43,737 nucleotides of DNA. Origin: an uncultured Oscillospiraceae bacterium (GTDB lineage: Bacteria; Bacillota; Clostridia; Oscillospirales; Ruminococcaceae). Location of the stretch: contig CATJCP010000179.1 of the NCBI GenBank assembly GCA_949737515.1, positions 1-43,737 on the forward strand, written 5' to 3'. Position 1 is the first letter of the stretch; every line of letters begins with the position of its first letter. The notes under the pieces were generated by a model that was not told where the DNA came from, did not search any database, and saw only the letters and a list, made by a program, of their open reading frames with translations. Made by a program: the position numbers and the translations under genes. This document shows positions 1-6,861 of the stretch, piece after piece.

Positions 1-316
1 CAGTATAGGTGCCGTTGGCAGACTTGGTAGCCAGCTCTACCATGCGGTTGAGCATGGAGTGAACCTCTGTCAGGTTGCCTTCTGCGGTCTGGATCAGAGA
101 AATGCCGTCCTGGGCGTTGGCAGCCGCAGTTTCAAGGCCAGTAATCTGTGCCTTCATCTTCTCGCTGATTGCCAGGCCTGCGGCGTCGTCACCAGCCCGG
201 TTAATACGGAAGCCGGAAGACAGCTTTTCAAGAGACTTGGATACTGCGCTGTTGTTCATGCCCAGCTGACGGTAAGCGTTGAGCGCCATTGTGTTAGTCC
301 TTACGACCATTCCCAT
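1..316 (-). CDS. hag: Flagellin, N-terminal part (cut by window edge)
   Basis: This is the flagellar filament subunit, exported and polymerised outside the cell. The 105 visible residues are the conserved N-terminal D0/D1 helices, with the family motif [20 protein letters not shown] at about residues 31-50. The C-terminal part lies beyond position 1. The start ATG (314-316) is preceded by GGAGG at a spacing of about 7 nt. An upstream ATG overlapping that ribosome site is out of frame. The gene lies 142 bp downstream of csrA on the same strand. In Bacillus, CsrA represses flagellin translation, so the pairing is functionally sensible. Identification is firm; the symbol is by analogy. Confidence 0.95.
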   Translation of the reverse strand, partial: MGMVVRTNTMALNAYRQLGMNNSAVSKSLEKLSSGFRINRAGDDAAGLAISEKMKAQITGLETAAANAQDGISLIQTAEGNLTEVHSMLNRMVELATKSANGTYT

Positions 317-458
317 GATAATACCTCCATGTGGCCTCTCTCCCCGAACGTTTCCGCGTCATGCGTTATTCATAAGGGAAAGGGCTAAATTAAAAATAAT
401 ATTTATTCAAACGCATCCCTCCGCCGCGCGCTGACTTTGGGATACGCCTAAACCAAAA
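317..458 (-). promoter_or_regulatory. Flagellin leader with hairpin and GGA motifs
   Basis: This is the spacer between csrA and flagellin. On the minus strand it holds an inverted repeat with arms ATGCGTT (410-416) and AACGCAT (361-367). Closer to the flagellin start come several GGA triplets: GCGGAAAC, CGGGGAGA, the GGAGG ribosome site and ATGGGAATG just after the start. CsrA recognises GGA in RNA loops, so this could be a CsrA-controlled leader, as for Bacillus hag. I see no convincing sigma-A or sigma-D promoter, so flagellin may depend on read-through from csrA. The regulatory role is inferred. Confidence 0.45.
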
Positions 459-710
459 TCAAACGGCCTGTTCCGCCGTTTCCCGGGCCCTCTTCCTCTG
501 GTGCGCCCGTTTGCTTGTGGTGATTTGGGAAAGCTTCTCGTGTTGGATGGTGTCAGGGGCGTATAACTCACCCCGGGCGATCTTCACATCCTTGGGCGCG
601 TCGATGGCCAGCTTGAACTTGTGGCCGCCCTTGTCGCTCTCCACAAAGGTGATGTAGATGTTGTCCCCTATCACGATGCTTTCTCCCAGGTTCCTTCCCA
701 GCAATAACAT
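459..710 (-). CDS. csrA: CsrA carbon storage / flagellin translation regulator
   Basis: CsrA is a small homodimeric RNA-binding protein that blocks translation at GGA motifs. The body MLLLGRNLGESIVIGDNIYI followed by LAIDAPKDVKIARGELY is typical CsrA. At 83 residues it is slightly long: a basic C-terminal tail of about 25 residues (KRAHQRKRAR) follows the usual end. I start at ATG 708-710 because AAAGGAGG lies 9 nt upstream; a longer in-frame start at 743 has no ribosome site. A stem (AAACGGC/GCCGTTT, 461-481) overlaps the stop codon and could be a weak terminator. Directly upstream is the candidate invertible promoter, and downstream is flagellin. No fliW is seen in the window. Confidence 0.93.
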   Translation of the reverse strand: MLLLGRNLGESIVIGDNIYITFVESDKGGHKFKLAIDAPKDVKIARGELYAPDTIQHEKLSQITTSKRAHQRKRARETAEQAV

Positions 711-766
711 GGCATCCTGCCTCCTTTTGTGAATATAAGACATACAGTTTACTATAAGGCCTAAAT

Positions 767-792
767 TTACAATAAAGTATACTTTTTTGTAA
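767..792. repeat. Left recombination-site-like palindrome
   Basis: The arms are TTACAATAAAGT (767-778) and ACTTTTTTGTAA (781-792) around core AT. There is one mismatch between the arms. It lies 56 bp upstream of the csrA start. Unlike the right copy it has no GC extension, so it should be a poor terminator. Confidence 0.7.
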
Positions 793-825
793 GGAGGAAA
801 ACTGAAAAAAATTTTTGATAAGGGG

Positions 826-854
826 TTGAAAAGACACTTATTTTATGGTATTAT
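826..854 (+). promoter_or_regulatory. Sigma-A promoter inside the invertible segment
   Basis: The -35 box is TTGAAA (826-831), the spacer is 17 bp, and the -10 box is TATTAT (849-854). It points right, away from csrA, and the expected start of transcription is near 861. No comparable promoter facing csrA is visible between 711 and 900. Confidence 0.75.
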
Positions 855-875
855 CATAGCTGTAGACATACAAAG

Positions 876-920
876 AGGGCTTACGAAAAAGTATACTTTT
901 TCGTAAGCCCTTTCGGTTTT
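876..920 (+). terminator. 36-bp perfect palindrome: right recombination site plus terminator-like hairpin
   Basis: The perfect palindrome spans 876-911. Its inner 26 bp (881-906) are arms TTACGAAAAAGT and ACTTTTTCGTAA around core AT, matching the left site. The outer AGGGC/GCCCT extension gives an 18-bp stem, followed by TTTCGGTTTT. In the present orientation the segment's promoter reads straight into it, so it would end the transcript after about 50 nt. Confidence 0.7.
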
Positions 921-969
921 AAGGATCTTTATTTTTGGCTTAGTTATGGGAAAAACTGCGGAAAAGAAG

Positions 970-1012
970 AATGGACAGGAAACGAAAAACCGCTGTTTCC
1001 TGTCCATTTTTG
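970..1012. terminator. Bidirectional terminator hairpin
   Basis: A 14-bp perfect stem, AATGGACAGGAAAC (970-983) with GTTTCCTGTCCATT (995-1008), has an 11-nt loop and a short T run on both strands. It lies between the switch promoter and the recombinase 3' end. It would insulate the switch from leftward recombinase transcripts. Confidence 0.6.
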
Positions 1013-1047
1013 AAAATTTCCAATCTTTCCAGCCCCTTCAGGGCGGT

Positions 1048-1078
1048 TTACAATAAAGTCGGTGGGGACTTTTTGTAA
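1048..1078. repeat. Third copy of the recombinase-site arms with a wider spacer
   Basis: The left arm TTACAATAAAGT (1048-1059) is identical to the outer arm of the left switch site. The right arm ACTTTTTGTAA (1068-1078) matches the opposite arm less one base. The spacer is 8 bp rather than 2. It could be an accessory recombinase-binding site (as resolvase subsites II and III vary in spacer length), a decayed site, or simply the recombinase 3' hairpin. Confidence 0.5.
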
Positions 1079-1097
1079 CAGGTTGCTGTCCGCTCCC

Positions 1098-1694
1098 TTA
1101 TTTAAGCTTCTCCGCCTGATATAAAAAGGTGGACAGAGGCATCCCGCATTCTCTGGCGGCCTCGCTGCCGGAAATCAGCCCTTCCTTCCACTTCCGGTAT
1201 ACCTTGATAAAATTCTCCGGTAATGGGTTGGAGGGTCTGCCGAACTTTACGCCCCTGGCCTTTGCCGCCTCTATTCCCTGCATCTGCCGCTCCCGGATGC
1301 TCGACCGCTCGCTCTCCGCCACGAAGGACAGCACCTGGAGCACCAGATCCGCGATAAAGGTCCCCAAAAGGTCCTTGCCCATGCGGGTATCCAACAGGGG
1401 CATATCGATCACATAGATGTCCACCCCCATTTCTTTGGTCAGTTTCTGCCACTGCCGCTGTATTTCCTGGTAGTTCCGCCCCAGGCGGTCTATACTCTGT
1501 ACATATAAAATATCCCCGGCGTGCAGCTTTTTCAGCATACGGTTGTACTCCGGGCGGTCAAAATCCCGCCCAGACTGCTTATCCAGAAATATGTTCTCCG
1601 CAGGCACTTCCTTCGCCCGCAGAGCAATTTGCTGACGGTCCTCATTCTGGTCCGTACTGGATACCCGGATATATCCATATATCTTTCGCTGCAT
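1098..1694 (-). CDS. Serine recombinase (DNA invertase/resolvase family)
   Basis: This small serine recombinase cuts and rejoins DNA at short palindromic sites through a phosphoserine link. At 198 residues it has Hin/Gin size. The N-terminal catalytic domain carries YGYIRVSSTDQ, with Arg10 and the probable nucleophile Ser12, and the SIDRLGRN motif near residue 67. The long E-helix follows, then a C-terminal helix-turn-helix (about residues 150-195) introduced by KFGRPSNP. The start ATG is preceded by GGGGGA. The two 26-bp sites 190-330 bp past its stop codon are the likely substrates, which points to a promoter invertase rather than a transposon resolvase; no transposase is nearby. Family assignment is firm; the substrate is inferred. 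Confidence 0.93.
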   Translation of the reverse strand: MQRKIYGYIRVSSTDQNEDRQQIALRAKEVPAENIFLDKQSGRDFDRPEYNRMLKKLHAGDILYVQSIDRLGRNYQEIQRQWQKLTKEMGVDIYVIDMPLLDTRMGKDLLGTFIADLVLQVLSFVAESERSSIRERQMQGIEAAKARGVKFGRPSNPLPENFIKVYRKWKEGLISGSEAARECGMPLSTFLYQAEKLK

Positions 1695-1872
1695 TCAGGT
1701 CCCCCGCTTATCGCTGCATAGACGTTCCTTCCTTAGGGCCATGGCGATGGGGCATTGGCTTCCTGCCGCCCCTAACTGCCTTGGCTTTTTCGCTTCCCTG
1801 CATCAGGAAAAGGGGTGGGAAAACTCCTCCAAAAACGCATTTAGGGTATATAATTGTACAAATATTCAAAGG

Positions 1873-1932
1873 AAAGACCCCCTGACGGAGGCCTTTTTCT
1901 TTTGGAGCTCCTCAAAAATCTCCTCAGGAGAA
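1873..1932 (-). terminator. Terminator candidates downstream of the MraY-like gene
   Basis: Two small hairpins read on the minus strand: TCTCC/GGAGA followed by TTTTT (about 1914-1931), and GGCCTCC with GGGGGTC paired through G-U wobbles (1876-1893), followed by TCTTTCC. The remaining gap 1695-1872 shows only an AT-rich patch near 1850 that could hold the recombinase promoter. I see no convincing -35 box there. Confidence 0.4.
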
Positions 1933-1954
1933 ATCTGAATACCAATTTTTAGAG

Positions 1955-2908
1955 CTACCTCTTTACAAACCACAGCGCCGCAAAACAGAGGATCGCCTGC
2001 ACCGCCGCAAACCGGTACACTGTCTGAGGGTTCGACCATCCCTTGTTTTTCCGCACATGATCATGTATAGGTGTTCGGATATTTTTGAGCACTGAGATTT
2101 TTAAAAACCGTTTCAGAGATATTTTGACAAGCCCCGCCCCGCCGTCCACAATGGTCACAAGGGCAAAGGGGAGATACAAAAAGGGATCGCGGGTTTTCAG
2201 GGCCGCAATGGCGGTAAAAAGCCCCAGGGCCCGTGAGCCTGCATCCCCCATCAGCAGGGAACTGGGAGAGGTATTGTACCACAAATAGGCCAAAACAGCG
2301 GATACCATCAGGAGAACAGCGGAGGTCCACTGGAACCCTGTGCCCAGGGCTGAATCCAACAGGCAGAAAGCTCCCAGCGTCACCAGGGAGAGGGTACCCA
2401 AAAGGCCATCTACTCCATCGGTGCAGTTGGTCACATTGATGGCGCTCCACAGCAGGACCACCCCAAGAACCCCGAACAGCCACACCGGCACATCCCAGGT
2501 AAAGCCCAAAAGGGCGAATTGCACCTGAGTGCCGTTAAAGTTAATGTAGGTAATCACCGCCACCACGGAGATGACCAAGTCCAGAAGCCCCTTTTTGTAC
2601 TCGCCCCAAGGGGTTCTGGCACAGTCGTCCAGAAAACCAGTCATCATTGAGGCACAGGTCAGCAGAAGGTATAGGCCGGTTTCCAGGGAAAAGGGGAGGA
2701 ACAAAAGGGCGGCGGCAGTAAAAGCCAGTATAAACAGAAAGCCGGCTCCCCTGGGTTTGCCGGCGGAAAGCTGCCCCTGTACGGCATATTCCCGGCCCAT
2801 ATCCCGCGGAAGCTTGGGGGAGCCAAACTGCACCGCAAGGCAGGTGAACACAAAGGCTGCCAGAGCGCCCAGCAAAACAGAGGACCTTCCAAGAAAAGAG
2901 GATAGCAT
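1955..2908 (-). CDS. MraY-type phospho-sugar transferase (divergent paralogue)
   Basis: This is a polytopic membrane enzyme of the MraY/WecA family, which transfers a phospho-sugar (for MraY, phospho-MurNAc-pentapeptide) to undecaprenyl phosphate. It is 317 residues with about ten hydrophobic segments. Family motifs in order are SAGKPRGAG, GFLDDC, NVTNCTDGVDGLLG with the Asp-rich site, LMGDAGSRALG, and TPIHDHVRKNKGW, where standard MraY has a His-His-His cluster. I prefer ATG at 2906-2908 because AAGGGA lies 7 nt upstream; an ATG at 2923 lacks a ribosome site. It is not in a cell-division cluster, so it is probably a second MraY-like enzyme, or a TagO/WecA-type one. Confidence 0.8.
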   Translation of the reverse strand: MLSSFLGRSSVLLGALAAFVFTCLAVQFGSPKLPRDMGREYAVQGQLSAGKPRGAGFLFILAFTAAALLFLPFSLETGLYLLLTCASMMTGFLDDCARTPWGEYKKGLLDLVISVVAVITYINFNGTQVQFALLGFTWDVPVWLFGVLGVVLLWSAINVTNCTDGVDGLLGTLSLVTLGAFCLLDSALGTGFQWTSAVLLMVSAVLAYLWYNTSPSSLLMGDAGSRALGLFTAIAALKTRDPFLYLPFALVTIVDGGAGLVKISLKRFLKISVLKNIRTPIHDHVRKNKGWSNPQTVYRFAAVQAILCFAALWFVKR

Positions 2909-2926
2909 TTTTCGTCCCTTCATTTC

Positions 2927-2984
2927 AAAAAACCGGAAGGGTCCACGATTGGGTTCTGCCTTCCGCTCCCCCCTCCGGTTTTAA
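2927..2984 (-). terminator. Terminator/attenuator between the ATPase-like gene and the MraY-like gene
   Basis: On the minus strand AAAACCGGAGG (2972-2982) pairs with CCTTCCGGTTTT (2929-2940) with one mismatch across a loop of about 30 nt, and ends in TTTTTT. It sits 18 bp before the MraY-like start, so it may only partly block read-through. Confidence 0.5.
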
Positions 2985-2998
2985 GTGATAGATCGTCG

Positions 2999-5950
2999 TC
3001 AGATTTTTCGCAGCCTGGGTATCACTACGACCAGGACTGCCCAGATAGCCAGATACACCGCCAAAAGATCTGGTGTAATACTGGCAAAGGAACCGGTAAA
3101 CACAAAGAAAGTGAGTACCGCATACCCCAGAAAAACGCCGATAAACTGGATCATCGTTGCCAGCACCACGGCAGTTTTGGCCGAATAAGCGGCACAGACC
3201 GCATGGACCATGGAGGCGGTAGAGCCGATATGGGCCGCCTCCGCCCTGGCCTTTTCCCTCGGCCGGCAGTAAAGCTGCAGGGCCTCCTGGGTCTGGGCTG
3301 GGATAATGCGGATATCTTCCATGGGGAACTCATACAGCCTGCAGATTTTCTCCGCCGTCACATTGGGGTCGTTGACACTGACGGAGATGGTGATATTCTG
3401 GTCCATCAGATCCCCCAGCATTTCGGCAGCATCCTCGTTCACGGAATACCCCAGCACAAACATGGCGGACAGCTCCCCAGAGTTGGAAAGATAAAGGATG
3501 TCCCTGTGATCCCGGCAGTATTTGGCCTCAAAGTCCTTGGAAGGGGTGTCCACCCCGTAATGCTGCATCAACGCACGGTTGCCGATCAGAACACGCTTTT
3601 TGTTGACCCAGGCGGTCAGACCCATCCCATCCTCATAGACGATATTCTCCACCGGCCGCAGCAGATTCTTCTGCCCCTGGATGATGTTGCTGAATATTCC
3701 CGTCAAGGTAGACCTGGTGGAGCAGATTAGACTGGCGGCATCCAGCAAGGCGTCGTCAATGCGCTTTTCCGCAAAGGGCTTGACAGTAAAGAGGGTGACA
3801 TCCTTGGTGGAAAAAAGGTCTGTCGCATCCAGCACCACTGCGGAAACATCGGAGAATTCGTCGGCGGCCTGGTAGCTGGCCAGCATAGCCCCCTCCCTGT
3901 GGAGCTGCTTAGACATCCTGCCCAAGGGCATACTGGCCGCAATGGAGGCAGTCAGGGGAGAACACACGGCAGTCAAGGCTGCAAAAGAGGTCAAGGCCCC
4001 AAAGGCGCTTTTGGGATCGGATAGGAAATACCCCGCCAACGAAACAATAATGGAGGCCGCCAAACAGATGGGAGCCAGGATACGGGAAATATTCTCGCTG
4101 AAATCGTTGGCATAGGCGGTTTCAGTGTACTCCGCCAGGCGTTCCGTCTTAACGCTCACGGCGACAGAGGGTTCTTCAATATCCAGCCCTCTAGTCAGTT
4201 CCCTGGCCAGATCCTCGTTCTCCACCTTTAAAATCGCATACTTATCGCTGCTGCCCAAAACAATACGGCTGCCCCTGTCCACACGGTTGATATACATAAA
4301 CCGGCCCACATTGCTCAGCATCAGGGCTAGAGCGGGGATAAAGCAGTACAGATGGACGTTCTGGGTATCCATGACATATTCCGGCATAATGGTCAACACT
4401 GCGCACTGGACCACAGAGGCCACCACCGAAAGGGCCGTCAAGCTGTCGTTGTCCGGCTTCAGGGTAAACAGGGAGATCAGACCTCCGCCTACAATATTGG
4501 CATTGACCAGGGCAGCGGTCAGAAGCAGTCCGAAGGTAACGGCAATATAGGTCAGGGGATGCATTTCCGGCCACAAAAAGCCTGGCATCATCAGCATATG
4601 GACCTTGCCCAGGTGCAGATAGAATAGCAGCCCAAAGAGAACCGCTGTGACCCCCATTCGGATGAGGGTGTTGCTGCGGGTCTGTTCGATCTGCTCACGC
4701 ATCTCTTCCTCGTTATCCTCCCGGCCAAAGTTGTCCTTCAGCCGTCCCATCCGCCCCATGTGGGCGCGGGGACGGGGATCCCGGGAGTTCTCCTGGGAAG
4801 TACTTTCCTGGGAAATATCCTCCTGGCCGTTCTCCTCTTCCTCATCTACATCAAATTCCTTTTTGGCAAAAAAGGCGTTGACCTTGCTCTTCCGACGGGA
4901 GTGGAGCTGCATCTCCTCCTCTGGGTCGATGGTAGGGGCTGCAGGCTCTCCTCCCCGGGATTCCTCCGTTCCATCCTCATCTTCCATCGTTTCAAAAATA
5001 CTTTTGTTCATATCCCCAAAGAGGGAACGACGGCGGGAAGCGTTGGGTTCCGGCTGTTCCAAAGGCTCCTCCGCCAAATCCTTCCGGGGCTTTGGCATAG
5101 AAGGTGTCATGATTTCCTCTGTCCTCCCCTTTGCGGAAGGGACGGGAGACTGCCTCTTGCCAGCCCGCTGGACAGCAGGGGGATCGTTTACCCCCAGAAG
5201 GAACTCTTCTTCCTGCTCCTCTTCAACAGGCTCCGGCACCGGTGCACGGCGGGACTGGGGAGGAGGAGCCTCGTCCAGCTCTGGGATGGACAGATGAAAC
5301 TGCCTTGTCCTGTGAGCTCCGGTCACCTCCTGTTCCACCGGGGGCGCAGGCCGGTCCGGCAATTCCTCCGCCACATCCTGATAGGTGGGAGGCGTCTGGG
5401 AGGATATCCCACGACGGGCTGGAGCGGAAGCCCGCTCCGGGAAAAGCTCCTCTTCCTCCCCAAGGGGCCGTCGAACCGGACGAGATGGGGCAGACGGTTG
5501 GCGGCTTTTTGGCGGGTAATCCAGTTCCTCCGCCTCATAATCGTACAGCTCCGGTTTTTTCTTTTTGACAGCTACCGACTGCCACAAAGCGTCCCACTGC
5601 TGCTCCTGGGCCGCCCGTGTCCCAGGTGAGGACGGGAGGGCCTGTTGAGCCAATTGACGGCTGAGACGCTCGGTTTTGCGCTGATCCGGTGGAGTGGAGA
5701 GGTCTCGGTCTGTTGCCTCCTCCTCTCCCCAGCCCCAGCCCTCTGGCATAGCCACCGCCACAGCAGCGGCTTTTTCCTCAATGGCCGGTCTCGTAGTTTC
5801 CAGCCTCCCGCTTCGGCGTATCTCTGGGGAATCCATCTCCTCTTCCGCTTCCTCAAAGACCTCCTCTGCTCTCCTTGGGCTGCCCCCGGCAGTTGTCTTT
5901 TTCTTCTTTATCTCCGAAAGGACGTCGTCCAATTCATCGTGACTGCTCAT
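2999..5950 (-). CDS. P-type-ATPase-like membrane protein, catalytically degenerate, with acidic N-terminus
   Basis: A 983-residue protein in two parts. Residues 1 to about 430 are low complexity, rich in Glu, Pro, Ser and Arg, with no recognisable domain. From about 430 on it resembles a P1B-type ATPase: several membrane segments, a VCSPLTASIAASMPL stretch where metal pumps have the CPC/SPC-ALxxATP helix, a HAD-like domain, an N-domain-like GMGLTAWVNKKRVLIGNRAL, and C-terminal membrane helices. The phosphorylation loop DKTGT reads DATDL at Asp708, the hinge motif TGD reads SVND, and no TGES actuator loop is seen. Ion pumping is therefore unlikely. AAAGGAGG is 14 nt from the ATG, a long spacing. 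Function unknown; a scaffold or sensor is a guess. Confidence 0.7.
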   Translation of the reverse strand: MSSHDELDDVLSEIKKKKTTAGGSPRRAEEVFEEAEEEMDSPEIRRSGRLETTRPAIEEKAAAVAVAMPEGWGWGEEEATDRDLSTPPDQRKTERLSRQLAQQALPSSPGTRAAQEQQWDALWQSVAVKKKKPELYDYEAEELDYPPKSRQPSAPSRPVRRPLGEEEELFPERASAPARRGISSQTPPTYQDVAEELPDRPAPPVEQEVTGAHRTRQFHLSIPELDEAPPPQSRRAPVPEPVEEEQEEEFLLGVNDPPAVQRAGKRQSPVPSAKGRTEEIMTPSMPKPRKDLAEEPLEQPEPNASRRRSLFGDMNKSIFETMEDEDGTEESRGGEPAAPTIDPEEEMQLHSRRKSKVNAFFAKKEFDVDEEEENGQEDISQESTSQENSRDPRPRAHMGRMGRLKDNFGREDNEEEMREQIEQTRSNTLIRMGVTAVLFGLLFYLHLGKVHMLMMPGFLWPEMHPLTYIAVTFGLLLTAALVNANIVGGGLISLFTLKPDNDSLTALSVVASVVQCAVLTIMPEYVMDTQNVHLYCFIPALALMLSNVGRFMYINRVDRGSRIVLGSSDKYAILKVENEDLARELTRGLDIEEPSVAVSVKTERLAEYTETAYANDFSENISRILAPICLAASIIVSLAGYFLSDPKSAFGALTSFAALTAVCSPLTASIAASMPLGRMSKQLHREGAMLASYQAADEFSDVSAVVLDATDLFSTKDVTLFTVKPFAEKRIDDALLDAASLICSTRSTLTGIFSNIIQGQKNLLRPVENIVYEDGMGLTAWVNKKRVLIGNRALMQHYGVDTPSKDFEAKYCRDHRDILYLSNSGELSAMFVLGYSVNEDAAEMLGDLMDQNITISVSVNDPNVTAEKICRLYEFPMEDIRIIPAQTQEALQLYCRPREKARAEAAHIGSTASMVHAVCAAYSAKTAVVLATMIQFIGVFLGYAVLTFFVFTGSFASITPDLLAVYLAIWAVLVVVIPRLRKI

Positions 5951-6039
5951 CGGTTATTTGACTGCCTCCTTTATTTCCTGCTTGCTGATATTCCCGCGCT
6001 TAGGCGGCCTCCGCCATGCCGCAAAATCCGGCGAAACGT

Positions 6040-6861
6040 CTATTTCCTAATCTGGGCGGCCGCTATCCCCGCCCGCTGGCGGGCCACCTCATACATGAGG
6101 ATCCCCGCAGCTACAGAGGCGTTGAGGGAATTCACCTTCCCTCGCATGGGCATAGATACAATGAAATCGCTGTTCTCCCGGATCAGCCTGCCGACCCCTT
6201 TGCCCTCCGAACCAACAACCAAAGCCAACGGCCCAGTATAATCCATTTCACACCAATTTTTTCCACCCATATCCGCGGCATAGATCCATACGCCCCGTTC
6301 CTTCAGTTCCTGGATTGCAGAGGACAAATTGGCCACCCGAACCACAGGCAGATACTCCACTGCCCCGGCAGACGCCTTATACACCGCCGGGGTCAGGCCA
6401 GCTGTCCTCCTTTTGGGGATAATCACGCCATGAGCCCCTGTCGCCTCCGCCGTACGAATAACCGCTCCCAAATTATGAGGGTCTTCCAGCTCGTCGCACA
6501 GGATAAAAAAAGGCTTTTCCCCCCGCTCCTGGGCCAACTGGAACAGATCCTCCAGCACCGCATAAGGATGGGCTGACGCCACGGCGATCACCCCTTGATG
6601 GTTTCCACCGCCGCACATGGCATCCAGTTTGGCAGGGCTCACCTCTTTGATCGGTATCCCCTTTTCCTTGGCCATTGCGATGATCTGCAGGATAGAGCCT
6701 TTAATATCTCCTCTTACAATATTGACATTCTCCAGGGCGCGTCCGCTTTTCAGGGCTTCCAGCACAGCATTACGTCCCACAATCATATCAAGGCTGGCAG
6801 GCCCGGATTCCCCTGCATCTAAAGGAGCCGCTTTGCAGGAATCCCTTTTTATTTGCTTCAA
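6040..6861 (-). CDS. rlmB: 23S rRNA (guanosine-2'-O-)-methyltransferase RlmB
   Basis: This SpoU/TrmH-family enzyme 2'-O-methylates a conserved guanosine of 23S rRNA using S-adenosylmethionine. The N-terminal substrate-binding domain begins at IVGRNAVLEALKSGR. The catalytic SPOUT domain has ELEDPHNLGAVIRTAEATGA, LALVVGSEGKGVGRLI and IVSMPMRGKVNSLNASVAAG, the three family motifs. The start is TTG at 6859-6861, with GGGAGG 8 nt upstream and no better ATG; a shorter start (MIVGRNAV) is possible. It heads a leftward set with the ATPase-like and MraY-like genes. A TG-extended TATAAT lies upstream. Confidence 0.93.
   Translation of the reverse strand: MKQIKRDSCKAAPLDAGESGPASLDMIVGRNAVLEALKSGRALENVNIVRGDIKGSILQIIAMAKEKGIPIKEVSPAKLDAMCGGGNHQGVIAVASAHPYAVLEDLFQLAQERGEKPFFILCDELEDPHNLGAVIRTAEATGAHGVIIPKRRTAGLTPAVYKASAGAVEYLPVVRVANLSSAIQELKERGVWIYAADMGGKNWCEMDYTGPLALVVGSEGKGVGRLIRENSDFIVSMPMRGKVNSLNASVAAGILMYEVARQRAGIAAAQIRK

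Larger units (their letters stand above)
767..906. other. Candidate invertible promoter element (phase switch), OFF orientation
   Basis: Two 26-bp near-perfect palindromes (767-792 and 881-906) bound a 114-bp centre-to-centre segment that contains one strong sigma-A-type promoter. Each palindrome has 12-bp arms around a 2-bp AT core, the layout of hix/gix sites used by serine invertases. A serine recombinase gene lies just to the right. As drawn, the promoter points right into a hairpin. If the segment is inverted at the AT cores, it would point left with a leader of about 105 nt to csrA and then flagellin. The palindromes and promoter are seen directly; inversion and phase variation are inferred. 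Confidence 0.7.

Noticed and set aside
876-911. The 36-bp palindrome as a plain terminator only
   Set aside because: Its inner 26 bp recur almost exactly at 767-792, where no gene ends, so termination alone does not explain the pair. Termination may still be a second role.
946-1059. A 37-codon plus-strand frame downstream of the switch promoter
   Set aside because: No ribosome site; it runs through the terminator hairpin and the third repeat, and the hairpin at 876-911 would block its transcription.
1098-1694. Serine recombinase as part of a transposon (resolvase)
   Set aside because: No transposase, no terminal inverted repeats and no cargo genes nearby. The two short sites around a promoter fit an invertase better.
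1741-1938. 65-codon plus-strand frame beside the recombinase gene
   Set aside because: No ribosome site, no recognisable similarity, and it overlaps the terminator hairpins.
4647-5629. Long plus-strand open frames (216 and 289 codons) opposite the pseudo-ATPase gene
   Set aside because: They mirror the Glu/Pro-rich coding strand, have no ribosome sites and resemble no family. The minus-strand gene explains them.
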